Source: Theocolax elegans
Lineage: Eukaryota > Arthropoda > Insecta > Hymenoptera > Cerocephalidae
NCBI GenBank assembly: GCA_026168455.1
Contig: CM047430.1
Location: 72,951,044-73,015,043, forward strand
Length of the DNA stretch: 64,000 nucleotides
Reading direction: 5' to 3'
Below are positions 33,566 to 45,630 of the stretch, piece by piece (position 1 is the first letter of the stretch; each line of letters begins with the position of its first letter). The position numbers and the translations under genes were made by a program. A model generated the notes under the pieces. It worked only from the letters and a program-made list of their open reading frames with translations. It did not search any database and was not told where the DNA came from.

Positions 33566-33665
33566 GGTCGTGCCTTATAAATTTCTGTTCTCAGGCGCAG
33601 CCTTGCGCGCGCATCGCGCGGGGGGTTGGCGCGCGGCAGCGCGCGGGGGGGCTCGGCCCCCCTAG
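33566..33665 (+). mobile_element. Helitron-type 3' terminus
   Basis: A sudden GC-rich block in AT-rich DNA. GGTCGTGCCTTATA is followed by AGGCGCAGCC, by alternating GCGCGC with stems (GCGCGC-GGCA-GCGCGC at about 33629-33644), and by GGGGGG(GCTCGG)CCCCCC. It ends in CTAG with T as the next base. CTRR preceded by a stable hairpin and insertion before T is the Helitron rule. GGTCGTGCCT is also the complement of AGGCACGACC at the proposed 5' end (27983-27992), giving short inverted ends. Confidence 0.65.
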
Positions 33666-34622
33666 TTATATATTACTTATACATACAGCAACAATTGGTG
33701 ATATATAATTTATAATAAAAAAAAATTGGGTTTTTCTAACATTTCCCTTTTAAGTTAATTAAAAATTTATATATATAGGTATAATAAATTCCGTGTCGTC
33801 AAATTGTTTGTTACTATAATCCGAATTGAAAATGAAAATCGAATATTTGCAAAGCTCGCGTAAATTTCTGTCTTTGGCGAAGAAAATGACATGTATAGAG
33901 AGGAGAACACAACCGCCCGCATCTAAGTCCAACGAATTCCGCTATATAAACGATTTGCGCACACAGACACGGATATACATATGTACATCTACAAAACGAG
34001 AGGAATAAGGAAAGAGGAGAGAGAGAGGGGGACGACGTCGTTACCAGGTTCACGGTATAACCTCTCGCATTTTTCGAAAGGGGATCGAAACGCGGCAGCT
34101 TGCGCGCTCCAATTCCCTTATCTCTCTTGTTCTCTTTGCACCTGATGCTGTACGCGTCTGATGATGAGAGAAGTCGATTGAGAAATCGCGGCACCTCCTC
34201 TAGCATCGCGCCAGATAACCGCGAATCGGACGCAGCAATATTTTATACTGCACGTGTTTACCGGAACTGTGTATGTGTTTATATATATACCGAAAGATTT
34301 TTCTTTTAATCACGAAATTAGCAATCGCGCTTTTAGTAGATTAGCGGATCTCTGTGATACGCGCGAGATGTATATAGATCGATAAAAGAGATAACGTAGG
34401 AAACTTCATAAGTGCGGGACTCGATTTCCCCCGCGCGGATCAACCGAAGATATTCCTTTGGCATGTTACGCGGTATGTTTAACCGGACGACGTTCAGCGT
34501 ATGTGTATACACTCTCGAAATCTCTGGGGATCTCGTCCTGCGGGTCAAAATTCGCATTCATTATTATTCGTGCATTTATGGCATAACACACACATATATA
34601 CCTTTATTCATATTGTATTGTA
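33666..34622. other. Non-coding interval with GC-richer stretches
   Basis: 33800-34560 has near-balanced base composition and CpGs (for example GACGACGTCGTTACC, CCCCCGCGCGGATCAACC), unlike the surrounding AT-rich DNA. This may be conserved regulatory or unique DNA. Open frames of 60-130 residues occur on both strands, which argues against any one being a gene. No RNA gene recognised. Confidence 0.45.
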
Positions 34623-34812
34623 CACGAAGAAAAAATGTTTTAGTAAAAATGACAATGTTGTTTAGTAATGGAGCGACAGATTTGACAAATGATAAAAATT
34701 ATTATTTTGTAATATTTTCCTATAGCAAAATAATAATTTTTATCATTTGTTAAGTCTGTCTCTCCATTACTAAACAACATTGTCATTTTTACTACAACAT
34801 TTTTTTAACTTA
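34623..34812. mobile_element. Small snap-back MITE, CACGAAGAAAAAATG end
   Basis: 190 bp near-perfect hairpin. The left arm AGTAAAAATGACAATGTTGT and TTAGTAATGGAGCGACAG are mirrored on the right as CTCCATTACTAAACAACA and TTGTCATTTTTACTACAA. Same family as 14776-15008. The right terminus is degenerate (TTTTTTTAACTTA). Centre at about 34717. Confidence 0.8.
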
Positions 34813-35899
34813 TTACTGTAGTGTGCGACATGTGCTGGAGTGGATTTTAGAAGGGAAACCTCGTGCAAACTAATAAATAAATAAACATAACGTTAGAAAA
34901 CGCGAAAGAATCTTAAAATGAGAAGGCAAAGGGAGAAGCAAGAGGGTGATATACAATATATATATATTTATAGATACACATACAGTTGACAAGGCAAAAC
35001 GATCGGAACAACAATCGGAGTGTATGCGTGTATATACCCTCGGAAAAGGACGAGACGGACACCCCCGCGCGCGGATATATCGGGCACGTCAATTGCACAC
35101 GCGATTGTACCCGCGTGTTTGCGTTTCCTCGTAATTTACGACTTATCTAGGAAATTCCGTGCGCCCGTGTAATTCGCCCGCGGTCCCGAACACTGCGGGA
35201 CAATCGCGCTGCGGGCAAAAAAAAAAGACACGCTGCACCGAGTGAGGCCTTTAAAATACGTAGGTATTATATACCCGCGGATCATCCTCCTGCCGGTACA
35301 TCCGATCGTGTGAATTTTCGGTCCTCGTGTTCTATACCGCTTGACATCTCAGGGCTCGTACACATTTTCGATTACGGATTCTTTGTTTAATCACCCGTAT
35401 ACATTTCCACCTCAATTTTTTTCAACGATTTCTTTTAGCTTTTGTTACGAGGAGACCAAGATTCTTAATTTGTATTACTAAAAGATATTATATATAGTGA
35501 TCGTAATATTGTGATCAATATATGTGATAATATCAAATTCTCTCTTTTGATCATCTTTCATCATTTGGGCATTATAAAACTTTCTTCTTTCGGAATTTTC
35601 ACCATAAATCCTGTTGAATTCCATCAAATATTTGCTGATTGCCGATTTATTTATTGATTAATAATATTAAAAGTATTTGTTTGGATAGTCGTAAAAAAAT
35701 CATTGCTGTCGATATATACTATAAGCAAATATTTCTTGTTAATTCAAATTATTAATTTAACAACTATTATTAAATTTTTCTTCCTTACAAATGTTTAATT
35801 AAATTCACTTAATTAATTATTCATATGTATACCGCCTCTCAGCACAGTAACTGAGCATCGTTGAGATTACTCGAAACTATATATATATATATATATATA
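34813..35899. other. Non-coding interval, GC-rich centre
   Basis: 35030-35350 is CpG-rich (CCCGCGCGCGGATATATCGG, GTAATTCGCCCGCGGTCCCG). It could be a promoter or enhancer of an unseen gene but shows no splice-bounded frame. 35350-35899 is AT-rich and ends in a TA run (35880-35899) where the next element inserted. Confidence 0.45.
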
Positions 35900-36849
35900 T
35901 GGGCTATTTCACGTCAAGTGGTACGATGAAAATTTTAAATCGCTCCAAAATTTGAGAACAGGCTGGAAATATCTTCAAGAAGATGGAAAAAAAATTTTAG
36001 GTGTTAAAAATAATTTGTCTAAGAGTTATTCCACCATGAAAAATGGAAATTTTTCAATTTTTTAGAAAATTTTCTATTTTTAAAGCCATTTATCTCAAAA
36101 TCTATTAATTTTTTTGAAAAAACATTACAAACAACTTTTGTTCAAAATAATCTTTAGAATTTATCTACCTGGGTTACAATTCTTAATTTTAAAATCTCGA
36201 AGAGATAGAACGACCGTAAATATTGAATATCAAAAAAAGGCGACCACGCCACGATCGATTTTGATCTAACACCGCTCAAAAGATCACATTTTTCGAGAGC
36301 TTTCGAATGGCTTGGGTTAGATTATTGGCCAAGACCGCTGTTGTAGGTTATGCCCTAAAATACATGAAAATTAGTGATTTTATGAGGTTTATGAGGCATA
36401 ACTTACACCAGCGGTCTTGGCCAATAATCTAACCGCCGCCATTCGAAAGCTCTCAAAAAATGTGATCTTTTGAGCGGTGTTAAATCAAAATCGATTGTGG
36501 CGTGGTCGCTTTTTTTTGATATTCAATATTTCCAAGTGCCCTATCTCTTCGAGATGTTAAAATTAAGAATTGTAACCCAGGTAGATAAGTTCTAAAGATT
36601 ATTTTGAACAAAAGTTGTTTGTAATGGTTTTTCAAAAAAATGAATAGATTTTGAGATAAATGGCTTTAAAAATAGAAAATTTTCTAAAAAATTGAAAAAT
36701 TTCCATTTTTCATGGTGGAATAACTCTTAGACAAATTATTTTTAACACCTAAAATTTTTTTTCTATCTTCTTGAAGATATTTCCAGCCCGTTCTCAAATT
36801 TTGGAGCGATTTAAAATTTTCATCGTACCACTTGACGTGAAATAGCCCA
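35900..36849. mobile_element. TGGG-type snap-back element, second subfamily
   Basis: 950 bp. Ends TGGGCTATTTCACGTCAAGT and ACTTGACGTGAAATAGCCCA, inserted in a TA run. The halves pair throughout (CCAAAATTTGAGAACAGGCT; GTTATTCCACCATGAAAAAT; GGCGACCACGCCACGATCGA versus mirrored forms). The loop is near 36375 around TTATGCCCTAAAATACATGA. It shares the core layout with 31023 (AAAAAAATTTTAGGT, TTATTC, CTCAAAATCTAT, CCTGGGTTA) but is diverged in sequence, so it is a sister subfamily. Confidence 0.88.
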
Positions 36850-39800
36850 TATATATATATATTCGCCATTAATTGTGAAATTATTAATTTTATTTTTTAT
36901 CAAATAACTACAGGTTTTTATAGGTTACTTCATGTAAGAGGTTAAATTGCAATAATAAAAAAAACATTTTTTAACAGACTTTTCTCAATTTGACTATTTA
37001 CATATGAATAACATGTATAGTTTAAACAAGAAATATCCATTTATGTTCTTTTCAGGATTTGTTATATCTGTAAATCGTAGGTGAATGCAGAAACCTGATA
37101 ATATCAGTTGCTAATAAATTATATTAGAAAAAATATATAGTTGAGTGCAATTAAAATTTGTTATTTACACCTAGAAAGTAAACGTCCTTACATGCTGGAT
37201 AAAAAATCAGCTGTAATCGATAATTAACAATTATTATCAGAGAGTAACTGTGAAATATAGTTTTTAACAGATCTATTCGGAATGTAACGATTATATACAG
37301 TTCTTAGCGCTGAAATATTTATTTATTTTCTTTTCTAAACGTTGTCCACAAAAGTCTTTAAACTAAAATGTAATTAACTAAAAGTATTGATTATCAATTG
37401 ATTATACAAATATTAGAAAAACGACATAGATATAAACAATAAATATAACTATATTACTCGCAGTCCAAAATCATACGTCTATTATTAACTGTTTTATTTA
37501 GTTATATAGTAACAGATTTTTTTAGTTAATTACACTTAATTATTATTATAAACAATTATTTGCATTAAATTTTTACCGCTAGGGTTAGTAAGTTTGCTTA
37601 GAGTCCCCATCATTACATATATTTCTTCTCCATTTGCAACAAAAAAATTCAAACTCTCTTAAAATTTTAAAAATGGCACTTTTTGTTACAAAGTATCTTA
37701 AAAATCAGCGTACTGCTTGGAGATCAGTATATAACTGTATTTTTACAATATTTAGATGCTTTAATAAAATAGATGGTTTTTTTCTACTGTTCCTTAAAAT
37801 ACCGTACGACCTAGTTAAGTTTTTTTTTAAATACACATTTACAATAGCAGTATCGATATTTCATTAAGACGTATACTGATTACAATTCATTTGAGATATA
37901 ACTTTAAAAAATGTTCAATATATATAATACACTTATGATTAAAATTTAATTTAATATATATAAGAAAGGTTGGATCATTGTTGAATTTTGATATATTACA
38001 TAGACAGAAATTACTAATGTTTTCTTTACGCTATAAAATAAGTATAAAGATAACAATTCACTACTGTAAATCTCATATTAGATAATTATTATTCTCTACG
38101 TTTTTTTTACTAATATATAGTTTTAACTTTATCTAAATGCGTATATATCGACTATTAAAATTCTGAGTGTGGACAAATACCTATATGTGTTTCTAAAAAC
38201 TTATAAGAATATCAGAACGTAATATTATATCGCGGCTAGTTAAATTTTGTGTAAATAATTTAATAACGTATATATGATGTATACACGATTTTTCTTTATA
38301 AATATATTTCCAGTGTAATTTTTGGAGATTTTGTATGTAACTCTCTATAGAGGGACAATATTTTCGGGAATGGAATGAAAAGGTATTTCCGTGATTTCGG
38401 TATATACTGTCGGAGTGGCGGATCAATCGAGATTTTCGTGTTTCGAATGGTACGTCGCGATAACGCCATACCAGGAGAGACACCGTCAAATCACGCGAGA
38501 ACCTCAAACCCAAAATACTCGAAATCGTGCGAAAATTATATATACACATATACAGGAATACATTTTATTCACCCGTATTAGTTTCGTCAAAATAAATATT
38601 ATATTTTTAACGCTATATATTTATTTTCCTTTCATCGAATCGGTGTATATATATTGTATCCGTATAATTATATATTGTCCACTATGTAATAAACGCATTT
38701 CTCACGTTTTAGTCGATCTCGTTACAGTTGAAAAACAATGTAACGATGATCGATAATACGCGCAGTAGGTGCATGTATTCGGCAATTAGGAAACGAGGAA
38801 CTCGATTAAAATTACACCACGAAGGAAAAGGGAGATTAACTAAAATGCAAAACGTGACGGAGAAATACAAGCGAGACGTATATAAAGGAGAGTGAGGAAA
38901 GATCAGTTTGGACCGCGTGAACGCGTCGAGGCTATTCCTCAGTTTCAGGCGCAGAGCTTTTCTTCGCCACCGAATTTATATATCAGCGCGTCAGCCGCAC
39001 GTATATACGAGACTAACGCCGTCGTACCTTTTCACGCGATATTTCCGAACATATATATATGCTCGTTTTCATCTACATCGTACATGTATCCCTTACGGAT
39101 CAACCTCTCTGATGCCATATGTAATCTACATCATTTGATCATAAATACATTTTATTATATATACAAGTTTATTATATATTCTTTTATTTATTTTCAATAA
39201 GTTAGATTTCTTTAAGAATGGTGTATATAGGACGAATGAACCAGTAAGATCAGTCAATCATCAGGTAACACCACTATATTTTCTTTTCCTTACAAACACA
39301 ACATCGCCTATCCGAATAAAGAGGTGCCAATACAAATTTGGTTGAAAAATTGGTTAGAAAAACCAGAAGTTCGCTTCACGAGCCAAGTAATATTTTTTAT
39401 TTTTTTATGTGAATCCACTGTCGCTAAATTTTATTTTCGTGTGGCAACAATCTAAAATTTGAAATTTAAACATTTTTTGGGACGCTGATTATATGATTCT
39501 GAAGTTAAGTTATTGTGGATTCGTAAATTCGAAAAAGATAAACTAGGCACATCGACGTGAAAAAAGGCAGAGTCAAACATTTTTGAACCTAAATCTATCA
39601 GAAACTAAGACTGTTTTAACTACTTCGTTAAAAGGTTACAACCTACTTTTAAAAAGACTGATTCTGTGTTTTCTCTAGCTGTTTTTGTCTTCGTAATACA
39701 AAGTGTTATTAATTTTTATTTAAATTTAATTTTTTTAATGTTATAGGAACATTTTATTTAAAAGAATTTATATTTATATAATTAATTATTAAATAAAAAA

Positions 39801-41049
39801 TGTTCTTTTATACAGACATATACATAATGCTATACGGAGAGAAATTCAACGAGGAATTAACCTTTTTACCAAAAGTAGAACTTCTTTCTATCAAAAAGAC
39901 AAAGACTGTCTATAGAAACGGCAGAATTTAATTTTATTTAAAAGGTGGAATTGATTTAACATAAGGTGAATAATCTTTATTAGTATACAGTTAAATTATA
40001 AAAAAAGGAAAAATCTATCTTTATATAATAATCCATATATAATAATATAACAACTGAATAAAAGAACCTCACCGTAAATGATGCCAAAGTGATCTGGAGG
40101 TTACCCTGACTACCTGGACATCCTTTATAGGACGATATTAATATTATTTTTTAATTTTATTTAAATATTAAATTTACCATCCCGTAGATGGCCAATAATT
40201 CCCAATGAATTTTAGAGGAATTCATCTGGCTACATGGACACCCGCTAGAAGAAGTATAACCAGTTTCTTTCACTTTCAATTTAAACTGTAAATATACTTT
40301 CTGTACCGATTTGATAAAAGTCACTTCCTGTCGAGGATGTCTAGGTATATTTTGCGTAAAATTCTATAATTTTTAAAATAAATGTTTATTTATTTATTTA
40401 TTTATATCCAGAATTACATAGATTCCACATACATCATATATAAAATACATAAAATATACAAAATCTTGCACACAACATTCGCAGGTGGTTACAGTGCAGT
40501 AATTATCTTATAACAATAACCCACTACAACTCCTCGAATCCTACAGAGAGAAATATAATTCCCTGTTCGTAGATTCGGATTACAATCTTAAAACTAAAAA
40601 CAATGTTGGTTAGCTTCGCTGTGATATCACAGCAATACCATCCAACCATACTATCATTCATCCTTTTCCTTTCATTCACACTTATATTGATTATAGAGGT
40701 CTATCTGACTCCCATAACCAAACTTTTAACATTTCTATATATTATTTAAGTATTAATAATTATATAATCTATCTATTAACAATAATAACAGCCTTTTTTA
40801 AATAAGATAACAGAATTTGTTTAAATATTTATAATTATTCTATTATTTGTATTTTTGGATTTTATTTTTACTATTGTAGTTTTAATCTATTGTAAGAAAA
40901 ATAAAATTTATTAATTATTATCTTTTTTTGTTCGGTCGGTAACCCATCCGATATGCCATCCCCTTAATGATAATATTTGTCCCTATATAAGTAAAAAGTA
41001 CGTATAAAAATGATAGATTCTTCCATTTCCTAATGTAAAAATAACTTTA
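36850..41049. other. Long non-coding interval, mostly AT-rich
   Basis: No gene recognised. Notable local features: a GC-richer block 38380-39120 with overlapping frames in several phases and no domains; a (TTTA)n run at 40388-40412 followed by complex sequence, possibly the tail of a minus-strand LINE; similar ACCTGGACATCC / ACATGGACACCC phrases at 40112 and 40232; and 40929-40968 (CGGTCGGTAACCCATCCGAT), the inverse of a motif in the duplications at 19034 and 20840. Functions unknown. Confidence 0.45.
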
Positions 41050-42679
41050 ATTGTAATGGTCGGGCAGCTTGTATTTGATCTACAAGTCTGCAAAAATTAT
41101 GGTAATTTAAAGAATTACAAAAAAATTACCATAACTTTTTAGAGGCTTGCAGAGCAATTACAAGTTACAGACCATAAGAAAGGTATTGTTCCAAGTTTTT
41201 TTTAGATTTTTGTATAAAAAATCGATTATGGTGCACTGAGAAAAAACTGCATAGCAATATTTACTAAAAAATTTAGTAAAGTACAATATAAGTAATACAA
41301 CCTGATTATTTTATTGATTTCACTATACTATGGCTGAATTACTTATAAACGTATACTTAAATCAACCAACTTTTTTTGAACAATGGGTCCAGTTAATTTA
41401 TTGATAATTGACTGTATTTTTTACTATAATTCGCTTAGTTAAATTTACCATTTAGAAATACTTAATACAACCCTAATTTCTTTAAAATATTTACAATTAA
41501 AATTTTGTTACTTTTACAATATATTATTGCAGTATCATTATTACACAATGCAATATTGTTAAATATACAATATCTTTAAAGTATGTTTAAATAAAAATTT
41601 TTATTGACACTAATTAATATGTGGTACAATGAACTATATATTAAAAGAGAATTGACGGATTCAATGGTAAATATAGGTACTATTTCTACAAATATTATTA
41701 CCCATGTATACAATAACTGAATTCCCTGATACGTATTTCGAAATAAGTTCGTCAGTGTAGTGTTTGTCGTGAATTGGAAAAAGTAGAAGATGTTGGTGTT
41801 CGGGTACAAATTTTTAAAACAATTTGTATCAGTGAACATATGCAGCAACCGGAAGTCATTCAAACAGATGAAACAAAATTGTATTGTCTAAATGAATTAG
41901 ACTTAAATAAAGAGTATTATATGTATATGTGTAAAAATAAAACTATGTACATTTTATAAACTTATATGTATAACTTGTTTTATAAATAAATATAAATTTT
42001 TAAAAACATAATTTTAACTATCTTTTTATTTCGCGCAACCGTATCTTAAAGTCTAACTTATTATAAATTATAGTAAAACTAAAAATTATGATGCATTTGT
42101 AATATTATTTTTCTATTAATTTCTATTATAATTTATAGTAGTGTTTAATAAAAATATAATATAGTAATTTTTAATAAATAAATATTTTTAAATATATAGT
42201 TAAATTACAATTTCTTTTTTGTAAATGGTACTTACAATTTTCAGAAATAGTTTTACCATAAAATATTGCAGTATAGTTATTGCACTATATTTTCTGGTAA
42301 TTTTATAGTAAAATTAACCTTTTTTTTCTCTCAGTGTGTGGTCGCTTTATTTTAAACATCAATATTGACTTGTACTTTATAAGTCATCGCCGTTCGGAAT
42401 AAAAATTCTAATCCGAAAGGTTAAATTCTAAAGAAAACCAGCAACCAATGTTACGTATAATGTTATACAGTAAAAGTTGATACATTTTGAATTAAATAGC
42501 GGTAAACACAGCTGGTATTTAAAAAAAACTTGAAAATCTATCATATTAGAATAACATTTTACAAATGGATTCCAGTAACTGAAAATTATTTTCTGTTTTC
42601 TGAAAAACATTTGCAATGCGTGCCCAAAATTTGGTGCATTTTAAAATCTTGATCAGACCACTTCACGTGGAATATCCCA
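41050..42679 (+). mobile_element. TGGG-type element, centre and right arm, split by an insertion
   Basis: 41090-41233 holds the central hairpin (TTATGGTAATTTAAAG / TTACCATAACTTTTT) and the start of the right arm. The arm resumes at 42336 (GTGGTCGCTTTATTTTAAAC) and runs to ACTTCACGTGGAATATCCCA at 42679. The left arm is missing. The 42428-42616 open frame is a family-wide shadow also seen at 50147-50401. Confidence 0.8.
41234..42335. mobile_element. 1.1-kb insertion with CACTGAG ends nested in a TGGG arm
   Basis: The host element is cleanly interrupted between ATTATGGTG and TGTGGTCGC. The insert begins CACTGAGAAAAAACTGC and ends TTTTTTTCTCTCAGTG, inverse termini of about 13 bp. These ends resemble those of the CACNGAG MITEs at 14776 and 43932, so it may be a longer relative. 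The interior is AT-rich. One 61-residue frame (41774-41959, + strand) has a protein-like stretch KVEDVGVRVQIFKTI and EVIQTDETKLYCLNELDLNK. I do not recognise it; it could be a captured exon or chance. Confidence 0.7.
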
Positions 42680-43467
42680 TATATTTACGTAAGTATTCGT
42701 GTTAATAATTATAGAATAGATATTGTTAAAAAGCAAAATTGCCTATATTAATGTATTCGACGAAAATGGTAATTATTCCGATTTTTTTATAATATATGTA
42801 ACACGTATACGGAAGATAAATAAAAAAAAGAAATGTACGAATATAAGTATTAAAAACTTCCATCCCGTCGAAAGATCGGCAAATGATTATCCATGGTTAG
42901 TTCATCGAAATCGACCAAATAAATGGTGATTATAAATAATACGATAACAAGAATATTTAATATTTACATCTCAACAAATGCCAGAGCTTTTGCGCAAGAA
43001 ATTCTTCATAATTGATAATAATAAATTTACCGCGTTTACAGGAAAAAAAAAAGAAGTTATACACACGTCCACATTGTGTTGCGACGACACGCTGAATTAT
43101 TTAAAAGAGCGTCGGATAAATCTAAGAAAAACGAAGCTTACGCGTCCGCGTGCGGGTGTGTAAATTCGGAAAAGGAAAAAAAAGGAACCACACGTCAAAA
43201 AGGTAAAACGCGACGTCGATCGTGAAAAGAAGAAAGAGAGAAGAGAAGAAGCAAGGGAAGTATACCGTCAGCGAATTTCGGTACAGTCGATATATATATA
43301 TATAATACCCCGAGCGAATGCGCGCGTTGTGCGCGCATTTTCGAAGCGCCTCGGTCCTCTACGTACACGCGTGGCTCCGACGTTCGGCTCAGTCGGCCGC
43401 CGGCAGCCGTGCGGGTTGTATCCCGAGCGACCAACGTTTATATCTACATATATACATGTACTTATAG

Positions 43468-43504
<37 letters not shown>

Positions 43505-43931
43505 TATACACATATATATACATACAGATAGTCAAGTATAATCGAGCGCAGGTGTTCGAATCGCACCTGTGCTCACATCTCTTTTGTTATCCTTCTACGT
43601 ACACAGTTATACCACGTACAGTTTGGTTGTACCTCGCCAGTGTTTTGTCAAACTGTTTCCAGTGATTTTTATCAATACTTATATTTTTCTATTTTTTTTT
43701 TCTTTTTTCCTTTTTTTTTTGTAAATCATTATTATGTGGTTATTGTTATCCTCGACGTTTTTTCGATGCTTAGGTGTTGACGTCGCGGTGTACCTCGTTA
43801 CCTACCAGTATTCCAACTGATTTATTAAGGTTAGTGGGATATATTGTTGGTTCACTTTTTTTCGTTCGAATTGTTACCAATTTCCTTTCTCGAACCTGAA
43901 TTAATTTTGAACTTTGTTGTACGTATATATA
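42680..43931. promoter_or_regulatory. Non-coding interval with a CpG-rich island and paired E-boxes
   Basis: 43310-43440 is the most CpG-rich block nearby (GCGCGCGTTGTGCGCGC-like, CGGCCGCCGGCAGCCG) and contains TCAGTC (43389), an initiator-like hexamer. A CA run follows at 43472-43500. Then comes the palindrome GCGCAGGTG-TTCGAATCG-CACCTGTGC (43546-43572), which places two E-boxes (CAGGTG, CACCTG) symmetrically about TTCGAA. This could be a promoter or enhancer region; direction and target gene are unknown. Open frames on both strands across the island are not supported. Confidence 0.35.
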
Positions 43932-44172
43932 CACTGGAGACAAAAATTGTAGTAAATATTAAAACAATGTTATTTATTAATGCAGGTACGGACTGACACA
44001 ATCCAAAAATTGACCATAGTGCAGTATAGTACATTTTACTGAATTTGTAATAAAAATTAATAGGTTTCTAGTACATTTTATTATACATCAAGATAAATTT
44101 TTGGATTGTGTCAATCTGTCCCTGCATTACTAGACAACATCGCAATTTTTACTACAACTTTTTTTTCTCAAT
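43932..44172. mobile_element. Snap-back MITE with CACTGGAG ends and TATA flanks
   Basis: 241 bp with ends CACTGGAGACAAAAATTGTA / TACAACTTTTTTTTCTCAAT and matching inner blocks (CGGACTGACACAATCCAAAA against TTTTTGGATTGTGTCAATCT). TATA is present on both sides, compatible with a TA or TATA target duplication. Related to the elements at 14776 and 34623 but more diverged. Confidence 0.75.
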
Positions 44173-45584
44173 GTATAATTTGAACTACACGAATCTATAT
44201 GACGATAATTAAGTGTATATATAATTTGAAGACACATATCAAATAAGGTTAATATAATATATTTAAGTTTAATTAAATATCAATTTAATCATTATATTTT
44301 TACATTCGTCCCTGTTGAGGGGTAAGAGAGTTCATTACTTATATACCATAAACTCTCAAAATTGAAAACTCATCATACATAGAAGACTTATTAAAATTAT
44401 TATTAATGTTAAAAAATGAAAGAAATTGATACCTGTACGTACTATTACCTTTAATTCAATGTTATATATACATATATACTTTATCACCATGGCTTAGAGA
44501 ATAAAAAATTAGAAAATAGCATCTAAAGTAAAATTATCGAATAATAAAATATGATAACATAATACTGAAAATAATCGTACTATACGAATTAATGATTACT
44601 ATATAATAATTTTTATTTGTCAATATATATGTTTTATAGGAAAATTCTATTTATAACAAACGCAAAAACATAGTTTTGTTATAGATTTAAGAGTCGTATT
44701 TTATTTTTGTGCTTGCTGTACTTATATTAAATTTTATGCGGGACCTACGTACAGGTATATATAATGCTGTACCTTTGTAGGATATTTTATATATCTCAAG
44801 CATATTTTTTATATCTCAATATTAGTAAATTTATGAATTGAAATAAATAAATATACAAGTAGCGGGATATACTATACTTGCGTCGTTAATAAAAATAATT
44901 ATCTGAAAATTACTGCAAGTTATCGGCTCTATCACAGTTTCCGATGCGACTTTTTTTTTTAATTAATCTTTGTTATTATTGGGTTTAACAATATTTTGAA
45001 CATTTTAATAATTTCTATATATGTGATATGTGATTGTACGTAACGAAAATAAACTCTTGCCCGAGGAATTTATCGCTGAAAAGAAAGTGTGAGAAACGCA
45101 TGCTGCGAAAAAATACGCGACTTTTTTTACAACTATAATTAATCCGATTTCTCTGTTTCCTGCTAACCATTGTTTATGATTAACGATGTGTTTATATAAA
45201 AATATTTAATTGTATCTCTCGTAACGAAATAATAATGGAATATGGTGTTTCAACTATCAAACTGTCTCTAATTTAAAAAAAAATAGTTCTTAAAGAAAAT
45301 ATAAGAAAATTCTAGAATTAGTCCATTCAATATATATTTATCATATATCATAATAGTAATCTTTAGTACGAGATTAGTCTCCGAATATTTTCCCTGCAAC
45401 AACGAATTAATCACACTTGAACGTTCGAACCATCATCTGCAATTGTTTAAGCGCAACACCTTGCATTTGACAATATTTAAGGCACGATTGTTACTGGTCT
45501 TGATAATCGTGTGTTGGAAATAATTTTAAAAAATGGAAGTGTATTACTTATCGATTCAACATTAAAATTAAGTCGATTTTACAA

Positions 45585-45630
<46 letters not shown>

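Larger units (their letters stand above)
27970..33665 (+). mobile_element. Candidate non-autonomous Helitron with captured host gene fragments
   Basis: Proposed 5' end A|TCTATATATTTTTAGGC at 27970, with TC as Helitrons require. Proposed 3' end is a GC-rich hairpin region closing CCCCCCTAG|T at 33665, giving CTAG and insertion between A and T. No Rep/helicase frame is visible, so it would be non-autonomous. Cargo on the minus strand: the Larp1 fragment and the Tim17-family exon. Capture of intron-containing gene pieces is a known habit of Helitrons. A second, truncated copy lacking the 3' end would be 27556 down to 24243 on the minus strand. The 5' end is inferred from position and general resemblance and needs comparison with other copies. 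Confidence 0.5.

Noticed and set aside
33814..34206. 130-residue minus-strand frame
   Set aside because: It overlaps other frames on the opposite strand, includes purine-tract translation and shows no domain.
43546..43572. tRNA-like TTCGAATC box
   Set aside because: GTTCGAATC resembles a tRNA T-loop, but no A box, acceptor stem or anticodon arm is present upstream.
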